A stretch of DNA of 64,000 nucleotides from Stenotrophomonas sp. 610A2 (GTDB lineage Bacteria > Pseudomonadota > Gammaproteobacteria > Xanthomonadales > Xanthomonadaceae): NCBI RefSeq assembly GCF_030549615.1, contig NZ_CP130832.1:3472001-3536000 (forward strand). The letters run 5' to 3'. Positions 1-9,161 of the stretch are shown here, one piece after another. Each line of letters starts with the position of its first letter. Position 1 is the first letter of the stretch. The notes beneath the pieces were generated by a model. It saw nothing but the letters and a program-made list of their open reading frames with translations, did no database searches and was not told the DNA's origin. A program made the position numbers and the translations under genes.

Positions 1-25
1 CCCCAGCGATCTCTGCAGGGCATCG

Positions 26-332
26 GTAGTGCCGAGGCAGGGGCATCCCCGGCAATGCACGTAGGAGCGGCGTAAGCCGCGAAGCTGGCAATCCACAAAC
101 GGCACAAAAGCCAACCCCTCCCCAGCCCTCCCCTTGCCTGCGGCAAAGGGAGGGAGCAACAGCAGCCAGCTGCCGGCTCCAGCTGTAGAGCGCAGCCATG
201 CTGCGCTGGGGCATTACCGGTGACGCCCTTTGCCGAGCATGGCTCGGCACTACATTATGGAAAGCCCCTGCCGAGCATGGCTCGGCACTACACCCCTGGC
301 TCGCCCCCCTGCCGAGCATGGCTCGGCACTAC
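26..332. repeat. Cluster of intergenic palindromic repeats before thiG
   Basis: This gap of about 360 bases holds no gene. It contains a degraded GTAG palindrome at 26-44 and one copy of a second GTAG family (GTAGGAGCGGCGTAAGCCGC) at 61-85. A C-rich hairpin element lies at 114-155, and a GTAG variant with a GCGCAGC/GCTGCGC stem at 185-212. Three inverted SMAG-type palindromes (TGCCGAGC-AT-GGCTCGGCA followed by CTAC) sit at 231-253, 269-291 and 310-332. The last ends about 30 bases before thiG. The elements match the REP class known in Stenotrophomonas. Confidence 0.85.
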
Positions 333-361
333 AGATCGGCGGGATGGGTGATAATTCAGGC

Positions 362-1156
362 ATGAATGCAAATGTCCCCACCGATTCGCTGGTCATCGCC
401 GGCAAAACCTATTCCTCCCGGCTGCTGACCGGCACCGGCAAGTTCAAGGATCTGGAAGAAACCCGCCTGGCTACTGAAGCCGCTGGCGCCCAGATCGTCA
501 CCGTGGCCATCCGCCGCACCAACATCGGCCAGAACCCGGGCGAGCCCAACCTGCTCGACGTGCTGCCGCCGGACCGCTACGCCATCCTGCCCAATACCGC
601 TGGCTGCTATACCGCCGAAGACGCGGTGCGCACCTGCCGCCTGGCGCGTGAACTGCTGGACGGCCACAACCTGACCAAGCTGGAAGTGCTGGGCGACCAG
701 AAGACCCTGTACCCGGACGTGATGGCTACCCTCAAGGCCGCCGAACAACTGGTGAAGGATGGCTTCGACGTCATGGTCTACACCTCCGATGACCCGATCC
801 TGGCCAAGCGCCTGGAGGAGATCGGCTGCGCCGCGGTGATGCCGCTGGCCGCGCCGATTGGTTCCGGCCTGGGTATCCAGAACAAGTACAACCTGATCGA
901 GATCATCGAGAACGCCAAGGTGCCGATCATCGTCGATGCCGGCGTCGGCACCGCCTCGGATGCAGCCATCGCCATGGAGCTGGGCTGCGACGGCGTATTG
1001 ATGAACACCGCCATTGCCGGCGCTCGCAACCCGGTATTGATGGCCAGCGCCATGCGCAAGGCGGTGGAAGCTGGCCGCGAGGCCTTCCTCGCCGGCCGCA
1101 TCCCGCGCAAGCGCTACGCCAGCGCCTCCTCTCCCGTTGATGGGCTGATCGGCTGA
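362..1156 (+). CDS. thiG: Thiazole synthase ThiG
   Basis: ThiG builds the thiazole phosphate half of thiamine in the cytoplasm from 1-deoxy-D-xylulose 5-phosphate, ThiS thiocarboxylate and dehydroglycine. The 264-residue protein reads as a full-length family member. The TKLEVLGD stretch near residue 106 carries the lysine expected to form the Schiff base with the sugar. The phosphate-binding GVGTASDAA segment and the [12 protein letters not shown] end are also present. The start chosen gives [10 protein letters not shown]. An in-frame ATG at 344 would add six residues, and earlier in-frame ATGs lie inside palindromic repeats. The stop shares one base with the trmB start, so the two are probably cotranslated. 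thiS is not in the window and probably lies to the left. Confidence 0.96.
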   Translation: MNANVPTDSLVIAGKTYSSRLLTGTGKFKDLEETRLATEAAGAQIVTVAIRRTNIGQNPGEPNLLDVLPPDRYAILPNTAGCYTAEDAVRTCRLARELLDGHNLTKLEVLGDQKTLYPDVMATLKAAEQLVKDGFDVMVYTSDDPILAKRLEEIGCAAVMPLAAPIGSGLGIQNKYNLIEIIENAKVPIIVDAGVGTASDAAIAMELGCDGVLMNTAIAGARNPVLMASAMRKAVEAGREAFLAGRIPRKRYASASSPVDGLIG

Positions 1157-1908
1157 TGACCAATCCTTTTGACAGCGCGGGCTCCAAGGCACCGCCCAAG
1201 CCCTTCACCGTGACCGAAGGCCGCCGCGAGATCCGCAGTTTCGTGCTGCGCCAGGGCCGCTTCACCCCGGCCCAGCAGCGCGCGTTCGACGACCGTTGGC
1301 CGCGCTTCGGCATCGACTTCAATGGCGAACCACGCGACCTGCAGGCCACCTTCGGCCGTGACGCACCCAAGGTGTTGGAAATTGGTTTCGGCAACGGCGC
1401 CGCACTGCGCTACGCCGCCCAGTTCGATACCTCCAAGGACTACATCGGCATCGAGGTGCACGCTCCGGGCGTCGGCCGCCTGCTCAATGCCTTGGCCGAT
1501 GACAACGCCGACAACGTCAAGCTCTACCACCACGATGCAGTCGAGGTGCTGGAGAAGGAAGTAGCCGACGGCGCTCTTGATGAGATCCGCATCTATTTCC
1601 CCGATCCCTGGCACAAGAAGCGCCACAACAAGCGCCGTCTGGTGCAGCCAGGCTTTGCCGAACTGCTGGTGCGCAAGCTGCGCGTTGGCGGCCGCCTGCA
1701 TTGCGCCACCGACTGGGAAGACTATGCCGAGCAGATGTGGGACGTGCTCGATGCCACGCCCGGCCTGGTCAACCGCGCCGGCCCGCGTGGCGCGGTGCCG
1801 CGTCCGGACTGGCGCCCGCAGACCCACTTCGAGACCCGTGGCCAGAAGCTCGGCCATGGCGTCTGGGATCTGTTGTATGACAAGCCCGGCAATACGGACG
1901 CAAGCTGA
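1156..1908 (+). CDS. trmB: tRNA (guanine-N7-)-methyltransferase TrmB
   Basis: TrmB methylates G46 in the variable loop of tRNAs using S-adenosylmethionine. The 250-residue protein has the SAM-binding EIGFGNG loop at residues 75-81 and the family signature [14 protein letters not shown] at 148-161, which takes part in catalysis and tRNA contact. Length is normal for the family. The ATG overlaps the thiG stop by one base (TGATG), which suggests translational coupling. thiG-trmB adjacency is usual in xanthomonads, as I recall. No irregularity was seen. Confidence 0.96.
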   Translation: MTNPFDSAGSKAPPKPFTVTEGRREIRSFVLRQGRFTPAQQRAFDDRWPRFGIDFNGEPRDLQATFGRDAPKVLEIGFGNGAALRYAAQFDTSKDYIGIEVHAPGVGRLLNALADDNADNVKLYHHDAVEVLEKEVADGALDEIRIYFPDPWHKKRHNKRRLVQPGFAELLVRKLRVGGRLHCATDWEDYAEQMWDVLDATPGLVNRAGPRGAVPRPDWRPQTHFETRGQKLGHGVWDLLYDKPGNTDAS

Positions 1909-1922
1909 GTGATGAGGACGCG

Positions 1923-2033
1923 ATGACAGCTGCACGCCTCCATGAGATTGCCGAACACGCTGCCTGCGCAGCGTCGATGGCAGATTGCACTGTCAAACCG
2001 TCCCAGCTCTCCCCTTTGAAGTCACTGCCCTGA
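1923..2033 (+). CDS. Possible small coupled ORF, 36 residues
   Basis: A 36-codon frame starts at an ATG preceded by GAGG at a good distance. It ends in a TGA that shares one base with the ATG of the transporter gene at 2033 (TGATG). The peptide begins MTAARLHEIAEHAACAAS and resembles no family I know. It has two cysteines and no membrane segment. The ribosome-binding site and the stop/start overlap are what a coupling leader would show, because the transporter itself lacks a clear Shine-Dalgarno. It could equally be chance in a 125-base gap, and only conservation in relatives would settle it. Confidence 0.33.
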   Translation: MTAARLHEIAEHAACAASMADCTVKPSQLSPLKSLP

Positions 2034-3880
2034 TGGATACCGCGCTGACGCTCACCACCGATATGAAGCTCGTGCTCGGGCTGGTGGGCTTCACGATGGC
2101 CATGTTCCTGTTCGAGCGCATCCGCGCCGACGTGGTGGCCTTGGTGGTGATGGTGGTGCTGGGCGTCACCGGCCTGATCGCCCCGGAAGAAATCTTCGGC
2201 GGTTTCTCCGGTAACGCGGTGATGAGCATCATCGCCACCACCATTCTCGGTGCCGGCCTGGACCGCACCGGCGCGTTGAACCGGCTCGCCGGCTGGTTGC
2301 TGCGGCGTTCGCATGGACTGGAACAACGGCTGCTGCTGCTGACCACTGCCACCGCCGGTTTGAACTCTTCGTTCATGCAGAACCCGTCGGTGATGGCGCT
2401 GTACCTGCCGGTCGCCTCGCGCCTGGCCTCGCGCACCGCACTCACCTTGAAACGCCAACTGCTGCCGATTTCCGCCGCCATCGTGATGGGTGGCGCACTG
2501 ACCATGGTCGGCAACTCGCCGCTGATCCTGCTCAACGACTTGTTGATGTCGGCCAACAACAACCTGCCTTCCGGCACCGCCACCATCGAACCACTGCGCA
2601 TGTTCGCGCCGTTGCCGATTGGTATCGCGCTGCTGATCGCTTCGTTGCTGTACTTCCGTTTTTACGGCAGCCGCAAGCTGCAGGAAGAAGAAACCGAAAG
2701 CGAAGACGGCCAGGCCCCGGCCCGAACCGAAAGCTATTTTGCCAAGGCCTACGGCATTGAAGGCGATGTCTTCGAACTGCTGGTCACCGCCGAGAGTCCT
2801 CTGGTCGGCATGACCGTGGGCGAGGCTGAAAACCTGTTCGACGCCCCGCTGTTCCTTGCGCTGAAAACCGGCGATGACACGCGCCTGTCGCCACCGGCGG
2901 ACATGCGCATCTGGGTTGGCAGCGCACTGGGCGTGATGGGTCCACGCCGGCAGGTGTCGGACTTCGCGCAGAACCAGTTCCTGCGCATGTCCTCGCGGCT
3001 GAAGCAGCTGGGCGATCTGTTCAATCCGGCCCGCGCTGGCATTTCCGAAGCAGTGGTACCGCCTACCTCGCGCCTGATCGGCAAGACCGCCGGCGAACTG
3101 CGCCTGCGCAAGGAACGCGGCATCAGCCTGCTGGCGATCAACCGCGACAAGCAGGTGATCCGCGAGGACGTGCGCAACACGCCACTACGCGCCGGCGACA
3201 TGCTGGTCTTCCACAGCATCTGGCAGGACCTGGCCACCGCAGCCGAGAGCCGCGACTTCGTGGTGGTCACTGACTACCCCAAGGGCGAGCAGCGCCCGCA
3301 CAAGTTCAAGATCGCGATGGCGATCTTCGCGCTGACCATCATCATCGCGCTCACCTCGCACTTGCCGGTCGCCCTGACCCTGCTCACCGGCGTGGCCGGC
3401 ATGTTGTTGACTGGCGTGCTGCGCATGGACGAGGCCTATGCGGCGATCAACTGGAAGACCATCTTCATGATGGCCGGCCTGATTCCGCTGGGCTGGGCGA
3501 TGGACAGCAGTGGCGCGGCGGCATGGATCGCCGGCCACACCATCGACAAACTGCCTACCGGCATTCCCGTCTGGGTGCTGGAGATCGCATTGGCCTTGCT
3601 GACCACCGCATTCTCACTGGTGATCAGCCATGTCGGTGCGACCATCGTGATGGTGCCGATCGCAGTCAACCTGGCCTTGGCTGCCGGCGGCAATCCCACC
3701 GCGTTCGCCCTGATCGTCGCCTTGTCGGCATCCAACAACCTGATGACCGCGTCCAACCCGGTGATCTCGATGGCAATGGGCCCGGCCAAATACACCCCGC
3801 GTGAGATGTGGCGGGTAGGCGGCCCCTTGTCGCTGCTCTACACCGTGATCGTGGTGATCATGATCAACATCATGTTCTGA
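2033..3880 (+). CDS. SLC13-family permease with two RCK_C (TrkA_C) domains
   Basis: An inner-membrane anion or dicarboxylate permease of the SLC13/DASS type, 615 residues, similar in architecture to E. coli YfbS. Membrane segments occupy about residues 12-210. Two soluble regulatory RCK_C-like domains follow at about 243-310 and 335-405. Membrane segments resume at about 425 and run to the end. The NPSVMALYLPV segment near 117 and the SASNNLMTASNPV segment near the C-terminus resemble the paired substrate and sodium motifs of the family. The substrate cannot be told; sulfate, citrate or dicarboxylates are possible. The start at 2033 was chosen over an upstream in-frame ATG at 1985 because it begins just before the first membrane helix. 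Confidence 0.88.
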   Translation: MDTALTLTTDMKLVLGLVGFTMAMFLFERIRADVVALVVMVVLGVTGLIAPEEIFGGFSGNAVMSIIATTILGAGLDRTGALNRLAGWLLRRSHGLEQRLLLLTTATAGLNSSFMQNPSVMALYLPVASRLASRTALTLKRQLLPISAAIVMGGALTMVGNSPLILLNDLLMSANNNLPSGTATIEPLRMFAPLPIGIALLIASLLYFRFYGSRKLQEEETESEDGQAPARTESYFAKAYGIEGDVFELLVTAESPLVGMTVGEAENLFDAPLFLALKTGDDTRLSPPADMRIWVGSALGVMGPRRQVSDFAQNQFLRMSSRLKQLGDLFNPARAGISEAVVPPTSRLIGKTAGELRLRKERGISLLAINRDKQVIREDVRNTPLRAGDMLVFHSIWQDLATAAESRDFVVVTDYPKGEQRPHKFKIAMAIFALTIIIALTSHLPVALTLLTGVAGMLLTGVLRMDEAYAAINWKTIFMMAGLIPLGWAMDSSGAAAWIAGHTIDKLPTGIPVWVLEIALALLTTAFSLVISHVGATIVMVPIAVNLALAAGGNPTAFALIVALSASNNLMTASNPVISMAMGPAKYTPREMWRVGGPLSLLYTVIVVIMINIMF

Positions 3881-3895
3881 AAGGCTCGGCAACCT

Positions 3896-4038
3896 GTAGG
3901 AGCGGCATAAGCTGCGAAGTCACTGCACCGGCCAACGCCAGGACCCGAAAACCACCCGCCATACAGCGGACAGCGGTTTCCATCAAACACCCCAAGCCTT
4001 GCGACATTCCTGGCTTCGCGGTTCACGTCGCTCCCACA
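3896..4038. repeat. Diverged inverted pair of GTAGGAGCGGCG repeats
   Basis: A forward copy of the second GTAG palindrome family, with two changes in its stem, lies at 3896-3919. An inverted copy lies at 4013-4038, with about 90 bases between them. The pair fills the gap between two converging genes (transporter on plus, Rieske protein on minus) and may act as a transcription end for both. Confidence 0.7.
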
Positions 4039-4063
4039 GAAGCGGCAAGACCTGCGGAATCCA

Positions 4064-4411
4064 TCAGCCCAGCAACACCTTGCCATCCGCTACCGATACC
4101 GGCACCGCGCGCAGCGAATCGCCCTTGCACGGGCCAGCCACGCAGATACCGCCTTCCAGCTCGAATGAAGCGCCATGCACCGCGCACACAAGATGCCCTT
4201 CGCGGCTTTTGAGGAACTGACCGGGTGCCCAATCCAACGCGCGCCCTGCATGCGGGCAGACATTCAACCATGCGCGCACCGAGTTGCCTTCGCGGTACAG
4301 CACGAGCGTCTCGGCGTCGCCATCAATCACCGCCACCACCGCATGGAAGCCCTGGTCAGGCACGACCTCAAGCGGGCAAAGTTCGATTCCGGAAGCGATG
4401 GCGCTGGACAT
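4064..4411 (-). CDS. Rieske [2Fe-2S] ferredoxin-like protein
   Basis: A stand-alone Rieske protein of 115 residues. The two cluster-binding boxes are intact: CPH at residues 52-54 and CAVH at 76-79, the C-x-H ... C-x2-H pattern. There is no signal peptide or membrane anchor, so it is a cytoplasmic electron carrier of the type found with ring-hydroxylating oxygenases or the small nitrite reductase subunit. Neither partner is nearby. The start at 4411 gives MSSAIASGIE. A longer frame to 4465 would add 18 residues with an unlikely composition. Its physiological partner is unknown. Confidence 0.85.
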   Translation of the reverse strand: MSSAIASGIELCPLEVVPDQGFHAVVAVIDGDAETLVLYREGNSVRAWLNVCPHAGRALDWAPGQFLKSREGHLVCAVHGASFELEGGICVAGPCKGDSLRAVPVSVADGKVLLG

Positions 4412-4585
4412 TGGAACACCGATACAAGTAAGCCAGCCATTGTCGCATGGGCAGACGTGACCCAAAACGAAGCTGACTCACGCCCTTGTCCAGCCCCCTA
4501 TTCAGACAGCGATTAACGACAACTTCACGCAATTGCCCTCTGCGCCCCTGATACTCGACGGCAGACTCAACGTCATCCAACTTTC

Positions 4586-4867
4586 ATGAATATCCGTTAC
4601 GTCCAATTCGCCAAGCTGCGCAACCTGTTCGCACCGCGCAAACCGCGCAACCCGCTGGTGCGCATTGCCTTGGGCCTGCTGGGCATCGCAATCCTTGCGG
4701 TGCTGATTGTTGGCGGTATTTTCGTTGGTGCAGCCATGATCCTCGGCGGCATCGCGTGGAAGCTGCTGGCAGCACGCAAGGCCCGCGCCGTGCGCAAGGC
4801 CGACCCGACCGTGGTCGATGCCGAATACCGCGTAGTCCGCAAGGCCGCCCTGCCACAAGCGCGCTGA
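4586..4867 (+). CDS. Small membrane protein of unknown function
   Basis: A 93-residue protein with a basic N-terminal region (about residues 1-25, rich in Arg and Lys). One long hydrophobic stretch runs from about 26 to 63 and could span the membrane once or twice, and a basic tail follows. I do not recognise a family. It is divergent from the Rieske gene, with a 174-base gap that must hold both promoters, and it ends just before a repeat cluster. A reading frame on the opposite strand over the same bases has poor composition and was discarded. Confidence 0.65.
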   Translation: MNIRYVQFAKLRNLFAPRKPRNPLVRIALGLLGIAILAVLIVGGIFVGAAMILGGIAWKLLAARKARAVRKADPTVVDAEYRVVRKAALPQAR

Positions 4868-4875
4868 GCTTTTCT

Positions 4876-5119
4876 GTAGTGCCGAGCCATGCTCGGCAGG
4901 GGCTTTACCAGACAGCCAACAGCCTACCCCTCCCCAACCCTCCCCTTCGCTGCGCGAAAGGGAGGGAGCGAAAGCTTCTGCCGAACCATGCTCGACAAAG
5001 GCTTTACCGACGCCGTCAGACTGTAGGAGCGGCGTAAGCCGCGAAGCCGGCATTGCTGGAACCAGCGGTATATCCACAATCGGATCGGTTATCAGCTTCG
5101 CGGCTTACGCCGCTCCTAC
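4876..5119. repeat. Mixed repeat cluster including a REP doublet
   Basis: No gene is seen in this 337-base gap. A SMAG-type palindrome starts at 4876. A C-rich hairpin element with a TTCGC/GCGAA stem spans 4925-4967, and a decayed SMAG copy lies near 4980. A head-to-head doublet of the GTAGGAGCGGCG family follows: forward at 5023-5050 and inverted at 5094-5119. The two doublet arms could pair into one long hairpin. Confidence 0.85.
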
Positions 5120-5204
5120 AAATCGGCATTGCCGCTGAGCAATGCGCGCTCCACACACCCGCTCCGTCCGCTAGACTTTTGCGTCGTTTCACCTGGACGC
5201 AACC

Positions 5205-5909
5205 ATGACTGATCTGATCCCTGCCCTGCCCTTGCCCCGCATCCCGGTCGCCGGTGGCGGTACGTTCCCGGTGCACCGCATCTATTGCGTGGGCCGCAAC
5301 TTTGCCGACCATGCACGCGAGATGGGCGCTGCCGCCCCCGCCTCGGCCAGCGAGCGCGGCCAGCCGATGTTCTTCATGAAGCCCGCCGATGCCGTGGTCA
5401 TTGGCGATGCCGCGATTCCCTACCCGTCCGCCACCTCCGATCTGCACCATGAGGTCGAACTGGTCGTGGCACTTGGCAAGGATGCACCTGCCGGCGTGCT
5501 CGCCGTGGAAGATGCGATGGCGCTGGTACTGGCCTACGGCGTAGGCCTGGACCTGACCCGCCGCGACCTGCAGGCCGCTGCCAAGGCGAAGGGCGGCCCC
5601 TGGGATATCGCCAAGGGCTTCGACCATTCCGCTCCGGTCAGCAGCCTCGTGCTGGCATCCGAGGTGGGTGCCCTGGCGCCGCTGGAGCTGTCACTGGAAA
5701 TCAATGGCGAAGTACGGCAGAAGTCCACGCTGGACCAGATGATCTGGAATGTCCCGGATATCCTGCACGAGCTGTCCAAGCTCTATGCACTGCGTGCCGG
5801 CGACCTTGTCTTCATGGGTACCCCCGCCGGCGTGGCCGCCCTGCAACGCGGTGATCGCTTCAGTGCGCGCCTCGGAAACATCGCACAACGCGACGGCGTG
5901 ATCGTCTGA
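5205..5909 (+). CDS. Fumarylacetoacetate hydrolase family protein (acylpyruvase-like)
   Basis: A cytoplasmic metal-dependent C-C bond hydrolase of the FAH superfamily, 234 residues. This is the short single-domain form typical of acylpyruvases and oxaloacetate decarboxylases such as FAHD1/YcgM. The metal site is visible: E83 and E85 in the HHEVE stretch and D116 in [10 protein letters not shown], with K137 in DIAKGFD. The GRNFADHA segment near residue 30 and the MGTPAGV loop near the C-terminus are family hallmarks. The exact substrate cannot be assigned. It is followed 58 bases later by mscL on the same strand, but mscL has its own strong ribosome-binding site. Confidence 0.9.
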   Translation: MTDLIPALPLPRIPVAGGGTFPVHRIYCVGRNFADHAREMGAAAPASASERGQPMFFMKPADAVVIGDAAIPYPSATSDLHHEVELVVALGKDAPAGVLAVEDAMALVLAYGVGLDLTRRDLQAAAKAKGGPWDIAKGFDHSAPVSSLVLASEVGALAPLELSLEINGEVRQKSTLDQMIWNVPDILHELSKLYALRAGDLVFMGTPAGVAALQRGDRFSARLGNIAQRDGVIV

Positions 5910-5967
5910 TGACAGGCGTTGGAGTACGCTGCGCCAGCTCCCCCTTACGTACGCACAGGAGAAACAC

Positions 5968-6384
5968 ATGGGAATGATCAGCGAATTCAAGGAATTTGCG
6001 ATGCGCGGCAACGTCATCGACCTCGCGGTCGGTGTCGTCATCGGTGGTGCGTTCGGCAAGATCGTCACCTCGCTGGTGGACAAAGTGATCATGCCGCCGA
6101 TCGGCTGGCTGATCGGCAATGTCGATTTCTCGGCATTGGCCTGGACGCTGGCACCGGCCAAGATCGGCGCCGATGGCAAGGAAATCCCCGCCGTGGTGAT
6201 CGGCTATGGCGATTTCATCAACACGCTGATCCAGTTCATCATTGTCGCCTTCGCGATCTTCATGCTGGTCAAGGTGGTCAACCGCCTCTCACGCAAGAAG
6301 GCCGAAGCACCGGCCGCTGCGCCTGAGCCGAGCGAAGAAGTACTGCTGCTGCGCGAAATCCGCGACAGCCTCAACAAGCACTGA
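5968..6384 (+). CDS. mscL: Large-conductance mechanosensitive channel MscL
   Basis: MscL forms a homopentameric pore in the inner membrane that opens under membrane tension to release solutes during hypo-osmotic shock. The 138-residue protein has the amphipathic N-terminal helix ([20 protein letters not shown]) and the first membrane helix at about 18-45. The second helix is at about 83-105, and a charged C-terminal helix ends in [10 protein letters not shown]. An AGGAG ribosome-binding site lies 8 bases before the ATG. Length is normal. Confidence 0.97.
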   Translation: MGMISEFKEFAMRGNVIDLAVGVVIGGAFGKIVTSLVDKVIMPPIGWLIGNVDFSALAWTLAPAKIGADGKEIPAVVIGYGDFINTLIQFIIVAFAIFMLVKVVNRLSRKKAEAPAAAPEPSEEVLLLREIRDSLNKH

Positions 6385-6401
6385 GCAATCAGCAGGCGTA
6401 T

Positions 6402-6436
6402 CGACAACGGCCGGGAATTCCCGGCCGTTGTCGTTT
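6402..6436. terminator. Bidirectional terminator between mscL and the outer-membrane protein gene
   Basis: A perfect 32-base palindrome (half-site CGACAACGGCCGGGAA) is followed by TTT on the plus strand. It lies 17 bases after the mscL stop and 8 bases before the end of the converging gene, so it can end both transcripts. Confidence 0.85.
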
Positions 6437-6443
6437 GCATGGC

Positions 6444-7427
6444 TTAGAACAGCAGGGTCATCGATGCCTGCGGGCTGATATAGGAATCGCTGTTGCGCCC
6501 GCCTGGCAACGAGGCCTGCACCCCGACCAGGAAACCCAACTGGTGATTGACGTTGTACTCCAGCGCTGGCGCGATGCTGAAACTCCGGCTGGCTCCGTCA
6601 TGCCGCACCACCTGCTCCCGTTGCCCAGCCACACTCAAAGCGCTGCCATTGAGCACGCTCCCGGATTGCCTGCCTGCGGTCAGATCCATCGCAAGCGCCC
6701 AGTTGTGGTTGATGCTGTATTCTAGACCAAGCGCCGCACTCAGCGCAGGCCCCGGACTGACATGCCCGCGAAAACTGCGATCGGTGCCATACACGCTGGC
6801 ACCAGTGATTGACACATCCCGCGGCGACGGACTCCAGCGGGCCTGCCAACGCAAACGCAGCGGCCGCCCATTCGGCAGCCAGTAGTAGTTCTGCCCCAGC
6901 ACCGACAGGTTGCTGCGCGAGACACCGCTGCCCTGACCATTGAGCAGATTGTCACCCAAGCCGTCATAGCGCCCTGTGGGCAATGACTGACCAAGCATTA
7001 CCGCGTACTCCGCCTTGCCAGCGAGCGCATCACCTTCACGCATCAGATAGCGTAGTCGCAGCGCACCGTCCGCCATGCGAAATCCGTCACTGTGCTGCCC
7101 GCCCTGGCTGCTTCTGGCACTGTCCAGTACCAGTTCACCGGTGAGATTCTCGGTGAAACCAGCGCTGATCATCACGCTCAGCAGCGTTGTGTCGCTGGAC
7201 TCGCCCAGCGTGTGCCGGTCACCGTTGTTGTCATAGCGTCCGCTGGTGTGCGTCTGTATCAGATAGGGCTGGGTATAGAACCGTCCTTGCGGCAGCGTTG
7301 ACGGCCCCGGTGTCAGCAAGGGGCCGGTAAAACGCACATCGTCCAGCGAATGCGCCTGCGCCCTTCCTGCGATTGCTGCCAGCATCGCCACCAACAGCGT
7401 ACCTGCAGCCCTGTTGCTCAATGTCAT
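6444..7427 (-). CDS. Outer-membrane beta-barrel protein, MetA/phenol-degradation type
   Basis: A 327-residue exported protein. A signal peptide ends with the AQA motif before HSLDDV (about residue 26). The rest is rich in alternating polar and aromatic residues and ends in a terminal phenylalanine (SMTLLF), the usual beta-barrel assembly signal. It resembles the transporter-like family named after the phenol-degradation meta pathway, whose substrates are mostly unknown. The start at 7427 has AGGA about 8 bases upstream. An in-frame ATG at 7445 would add six residues without a good site. It is divergent from the M28 peptidase gene across a 252-base gap. Confidence 0.8.
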   Translation of the reverse strand: MTLSNRAAGTLLVAMLAAIAGRAQAHSLDDVRFTGPLLTPGPSTLPQGRFYTQPYLIQTHTSGRYDNNGDRHTLGESSDTTLLSVMISAGFTENLTGELVLDSARSSQGGQHSDGFRMADGALRLRYLMREGDALAGKAEYAVMLGQSLPTGRYDGLGDNLLNGQGSGVSRSNLSVLGQNYYWLPNGRPLRLRWQARWSPSPRDVSITGASVYGTDRSFRGHVSPGPALSAALGLEYSINHNWALAMDLTAGRQSGSVLNGSALSVAGQREQVVRHDGASRSFSIAPALEYNVNHQLGFLVGVQASLPGGRNSDSYISPQASMTLLF

Positions 7428-7523
7428 TACAACGTCCTGATTCATCCACCCAATCGGTGGAAAGCCCAGACTCGCGCGCAGCGCGATGCCGCCGACACCG
7501 GGAAAACCCTGCTCATCCTGTAG

Positions 7524-7543
7524 CGCTTTTCAGCTGAAAAGCG
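7524..7543. promoter_or_regulatory. Perfect 20-base palindrome in a divergent promoter region
   Basis: The half-site CGCTTTTCAG is mirrored exactly. It sits in the gap between the outer-membrane protein gene (minus) and the M28 peptidase gene (plus), about 95 bases from the first and 135 from the second. No T-run follows, so an operator for a dimeric regulator is more likely than a terminator. The regulator is not identifiable. Confidence 0.4.
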
Positions 7544-7679
7544 GCCTAACCGATGCGCTGCAGCACCGTCATAGGACAAACCCTCGCGTCGATCCTGTTA
7601 TTTGCCCCATACCAACTGGCACATCCGCCTACATCCACTCACTGTTACCCTGACTGGACAAATCACCTTGGAATTGACT

Positions 7680-9101
7680 ATGCGTCGCCGTGCTCTTTCC
7701 CTTGCCCTTCTACTGCTGTGCACCTCGGCCGCTGCCAACGCAGCGCCTACCCATATCCCGCAGCAGTCGCTGGCCAAGGCTGGCGAACTGCGTGAGCAGG
7801 CATTGGCCGACAACACCGCGTGGCAGGTGGTTGAATCGCTGACCACCGAAATCGGTCCGCGCATGGCCGGCAGCGAAGCCGATGCGCGCGCGGTGGAATG
7901 GGCCAAGGCCAAGTTCAAGGCGCTGGGCTTCGACAAGGTCTGGACCGAGCCGGTCACCTTCCCCAAGTGGGAACGCCGCAGCGAGCACGCCTCGGTGTTG
8001 GGCGCGCACCCGCAGCCGCTGACCATCACCGCACTCGGCGGCAGCCCGGCCGGCACGGTTGAAGCCGAAGTCGTGCGTTTCGAGGGCCTGGACGCGCTGA
8101 AGGCTGCCCCAGAGGGTTCGTTGGCGGGCAAGATCGCCTACATCGACTTCACCATGACCCGCAAGCGCAACGGCGAGGACTATGGCATCGGCGGCAGCGT
8201 GCGTAGCCGTGGTCCGTCGGAGGCGATCCGCAAGGGTGCGGTCGGTTTCATCATGCGCTCGGCCGGTACCGACTCGCACCGCATGCCGCATACCGGCATC
8301 ACCCGCTATGACGAAGGCCTGACCCCCGTGCCGTCGGCGGCGCTGTCCGGCCCTGACGCCGACCAGCTCAACCGTCTGGTCGCACGCGGCGCCACCCGTA
8401 TCCGCATCGCGCTGGATTGCGGCTGGGATGGCACTTACACCTCGCAGAATGTGATCGGCGAAATCACCGGCCGCAGCCTGCCCAAGGAAGTAGTGGTGAT
8501 CGGTGGCCATCTGGATTCCTGGGACCTGGGCACGGGTGCCATCGATGACGGCGCGGGCGTAGGCATCACCATGGCCGCTGGCCATTTGATCGGTCAGCTC
8601 AAGCAGGCGCCCAAGCGCACGATCCGCGTCATCGCCTTCGCCAACGAAGAGCAGGGGCTGTACGGCGGCAAGGCTTATGCTGCAGCGCGCGTGGCAGCTG
8701 GCGAGGTCGTGCAGCAGCATATCGCCGCCGAGAGCGACTTCGGCGCGGGGCGCATCTATGCCTTCAACACCGGTTCGGGCAACCCGGCCGAGTCGCGTGA
8801 AGCCACCCGTCAGATCGGCGAAGCACTGGCGCCGTTGGGCATTGAGTACCGCGCCAACGAAGGTGGTCCCGGCCCCGACGTAGGCCCGCTGGCCGCCAAG
8901 GGCGGCGCCTGGGCGTGGCTGGCGCAGGACGGGACCGATTACTTCGATCTGCACCACACCCCGGACGATACCTTGGACAAGATCGACCCGAAGGCATTGG
9001 CGCAGAACGTGGCTGCCTACACCGTGTTTGCCTATCTGGCGGCGGAGTCCGAGGGCAGTTTCGGCAGCGAAGCCAAGGATGTGGTGCCGCCGCGGGAGTG
9101 A
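7680..9101 (+). CDS. Secreted M28-family zinc peptidase
   Basis: A 473-residue exported metallopeptidase resembling the plasma glutamate carboxypeptidase group of family M28. A signal peptide (MRRRALSLALLLLCTSAAANA) covers residues 1-21. A PA-type insert spans roughly 120-250 and the catalytic domain follows. The two-zinc site is complete: H277 in GGHLDSWD, D289 in AIDDGAG, E323/E324 in NEEQG, D353 in ESDFG and H426 in DLHHTPDD. It probably trims peptides in the periplasm or outside the cell. The start was chosen where the signal peptide begins; an in-frame ATG at 7602 would bury it. Confidence 0.92.
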   Translation: MRRRALSLALLLLCTSAAANAAPTHIPQQSLAKAGELREQALADNTAWQVVESLTTEIGPRMAGSEADARAVEWAKAKFKALGFDKVWTEPVTFPKWERRSEHASVLGAHPQPLTITALGGSPAGTVEAEVVRFEGLDALKAAPEGSLAGKIAYIDFTMTRKRNGEDYGIGGSVRSRGPSEAIRKGAVGFIMRSAGTDSHRMPHTGITRYDEGLTPVPSAALSGPDADQLNRLVARGATRIRIALDCGWDGTYTSQNVIGEITGRSLPKEVVVIGGHLDSWDLGTGAIDDGAGVGITMAAGHLIGQLKQAPKRTIRVIAFANEEQGLYGGKAYAAARVAAGEVVQQHIAAESDFGAGRIYAFNTGSGNPAESREATRQIGEALAPLGIEYRANEGGPGPDVGPLAAKGGAWAWLAQDGTDYFDLHHTPDDTLDKIDPKALAQNVAAYTVFAYLAAESEGSFGSEAKDVVPPRE

Positions 9102-9116
9102 TTTTCGGGCTTGTTG

Positions 9117-9154
9117 AAAACAAGAAAGGCGCCGCAGGGCGCCTTTCTTGTTTT
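9117..9154 (+). terminator. Rho-independent terminator of the M28 peptidase gene
   Basis: A 17-base stem (left arm AAAACAAGAAAGGCGCC) closes over the loop GCAG, and the right arm ends in TTTT. It begins 15 bases after the stop codon. Confidence 0.9.
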
Positions 9155-9161
9155 GGTTTCC

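Noticed and set aside
230..361. N-terminal extension of ThiG by up to 44 residues
   Set aside because: The extra codons translate inverted SMAG palindromes; the family N-terminus fits the ATG at 362 (or 344).
4011..4480. Plus-strand open frames opposite the Rieske gene
   Set aside because: They overlap a protein with both complete Rieske boxes and have no family resemblance.
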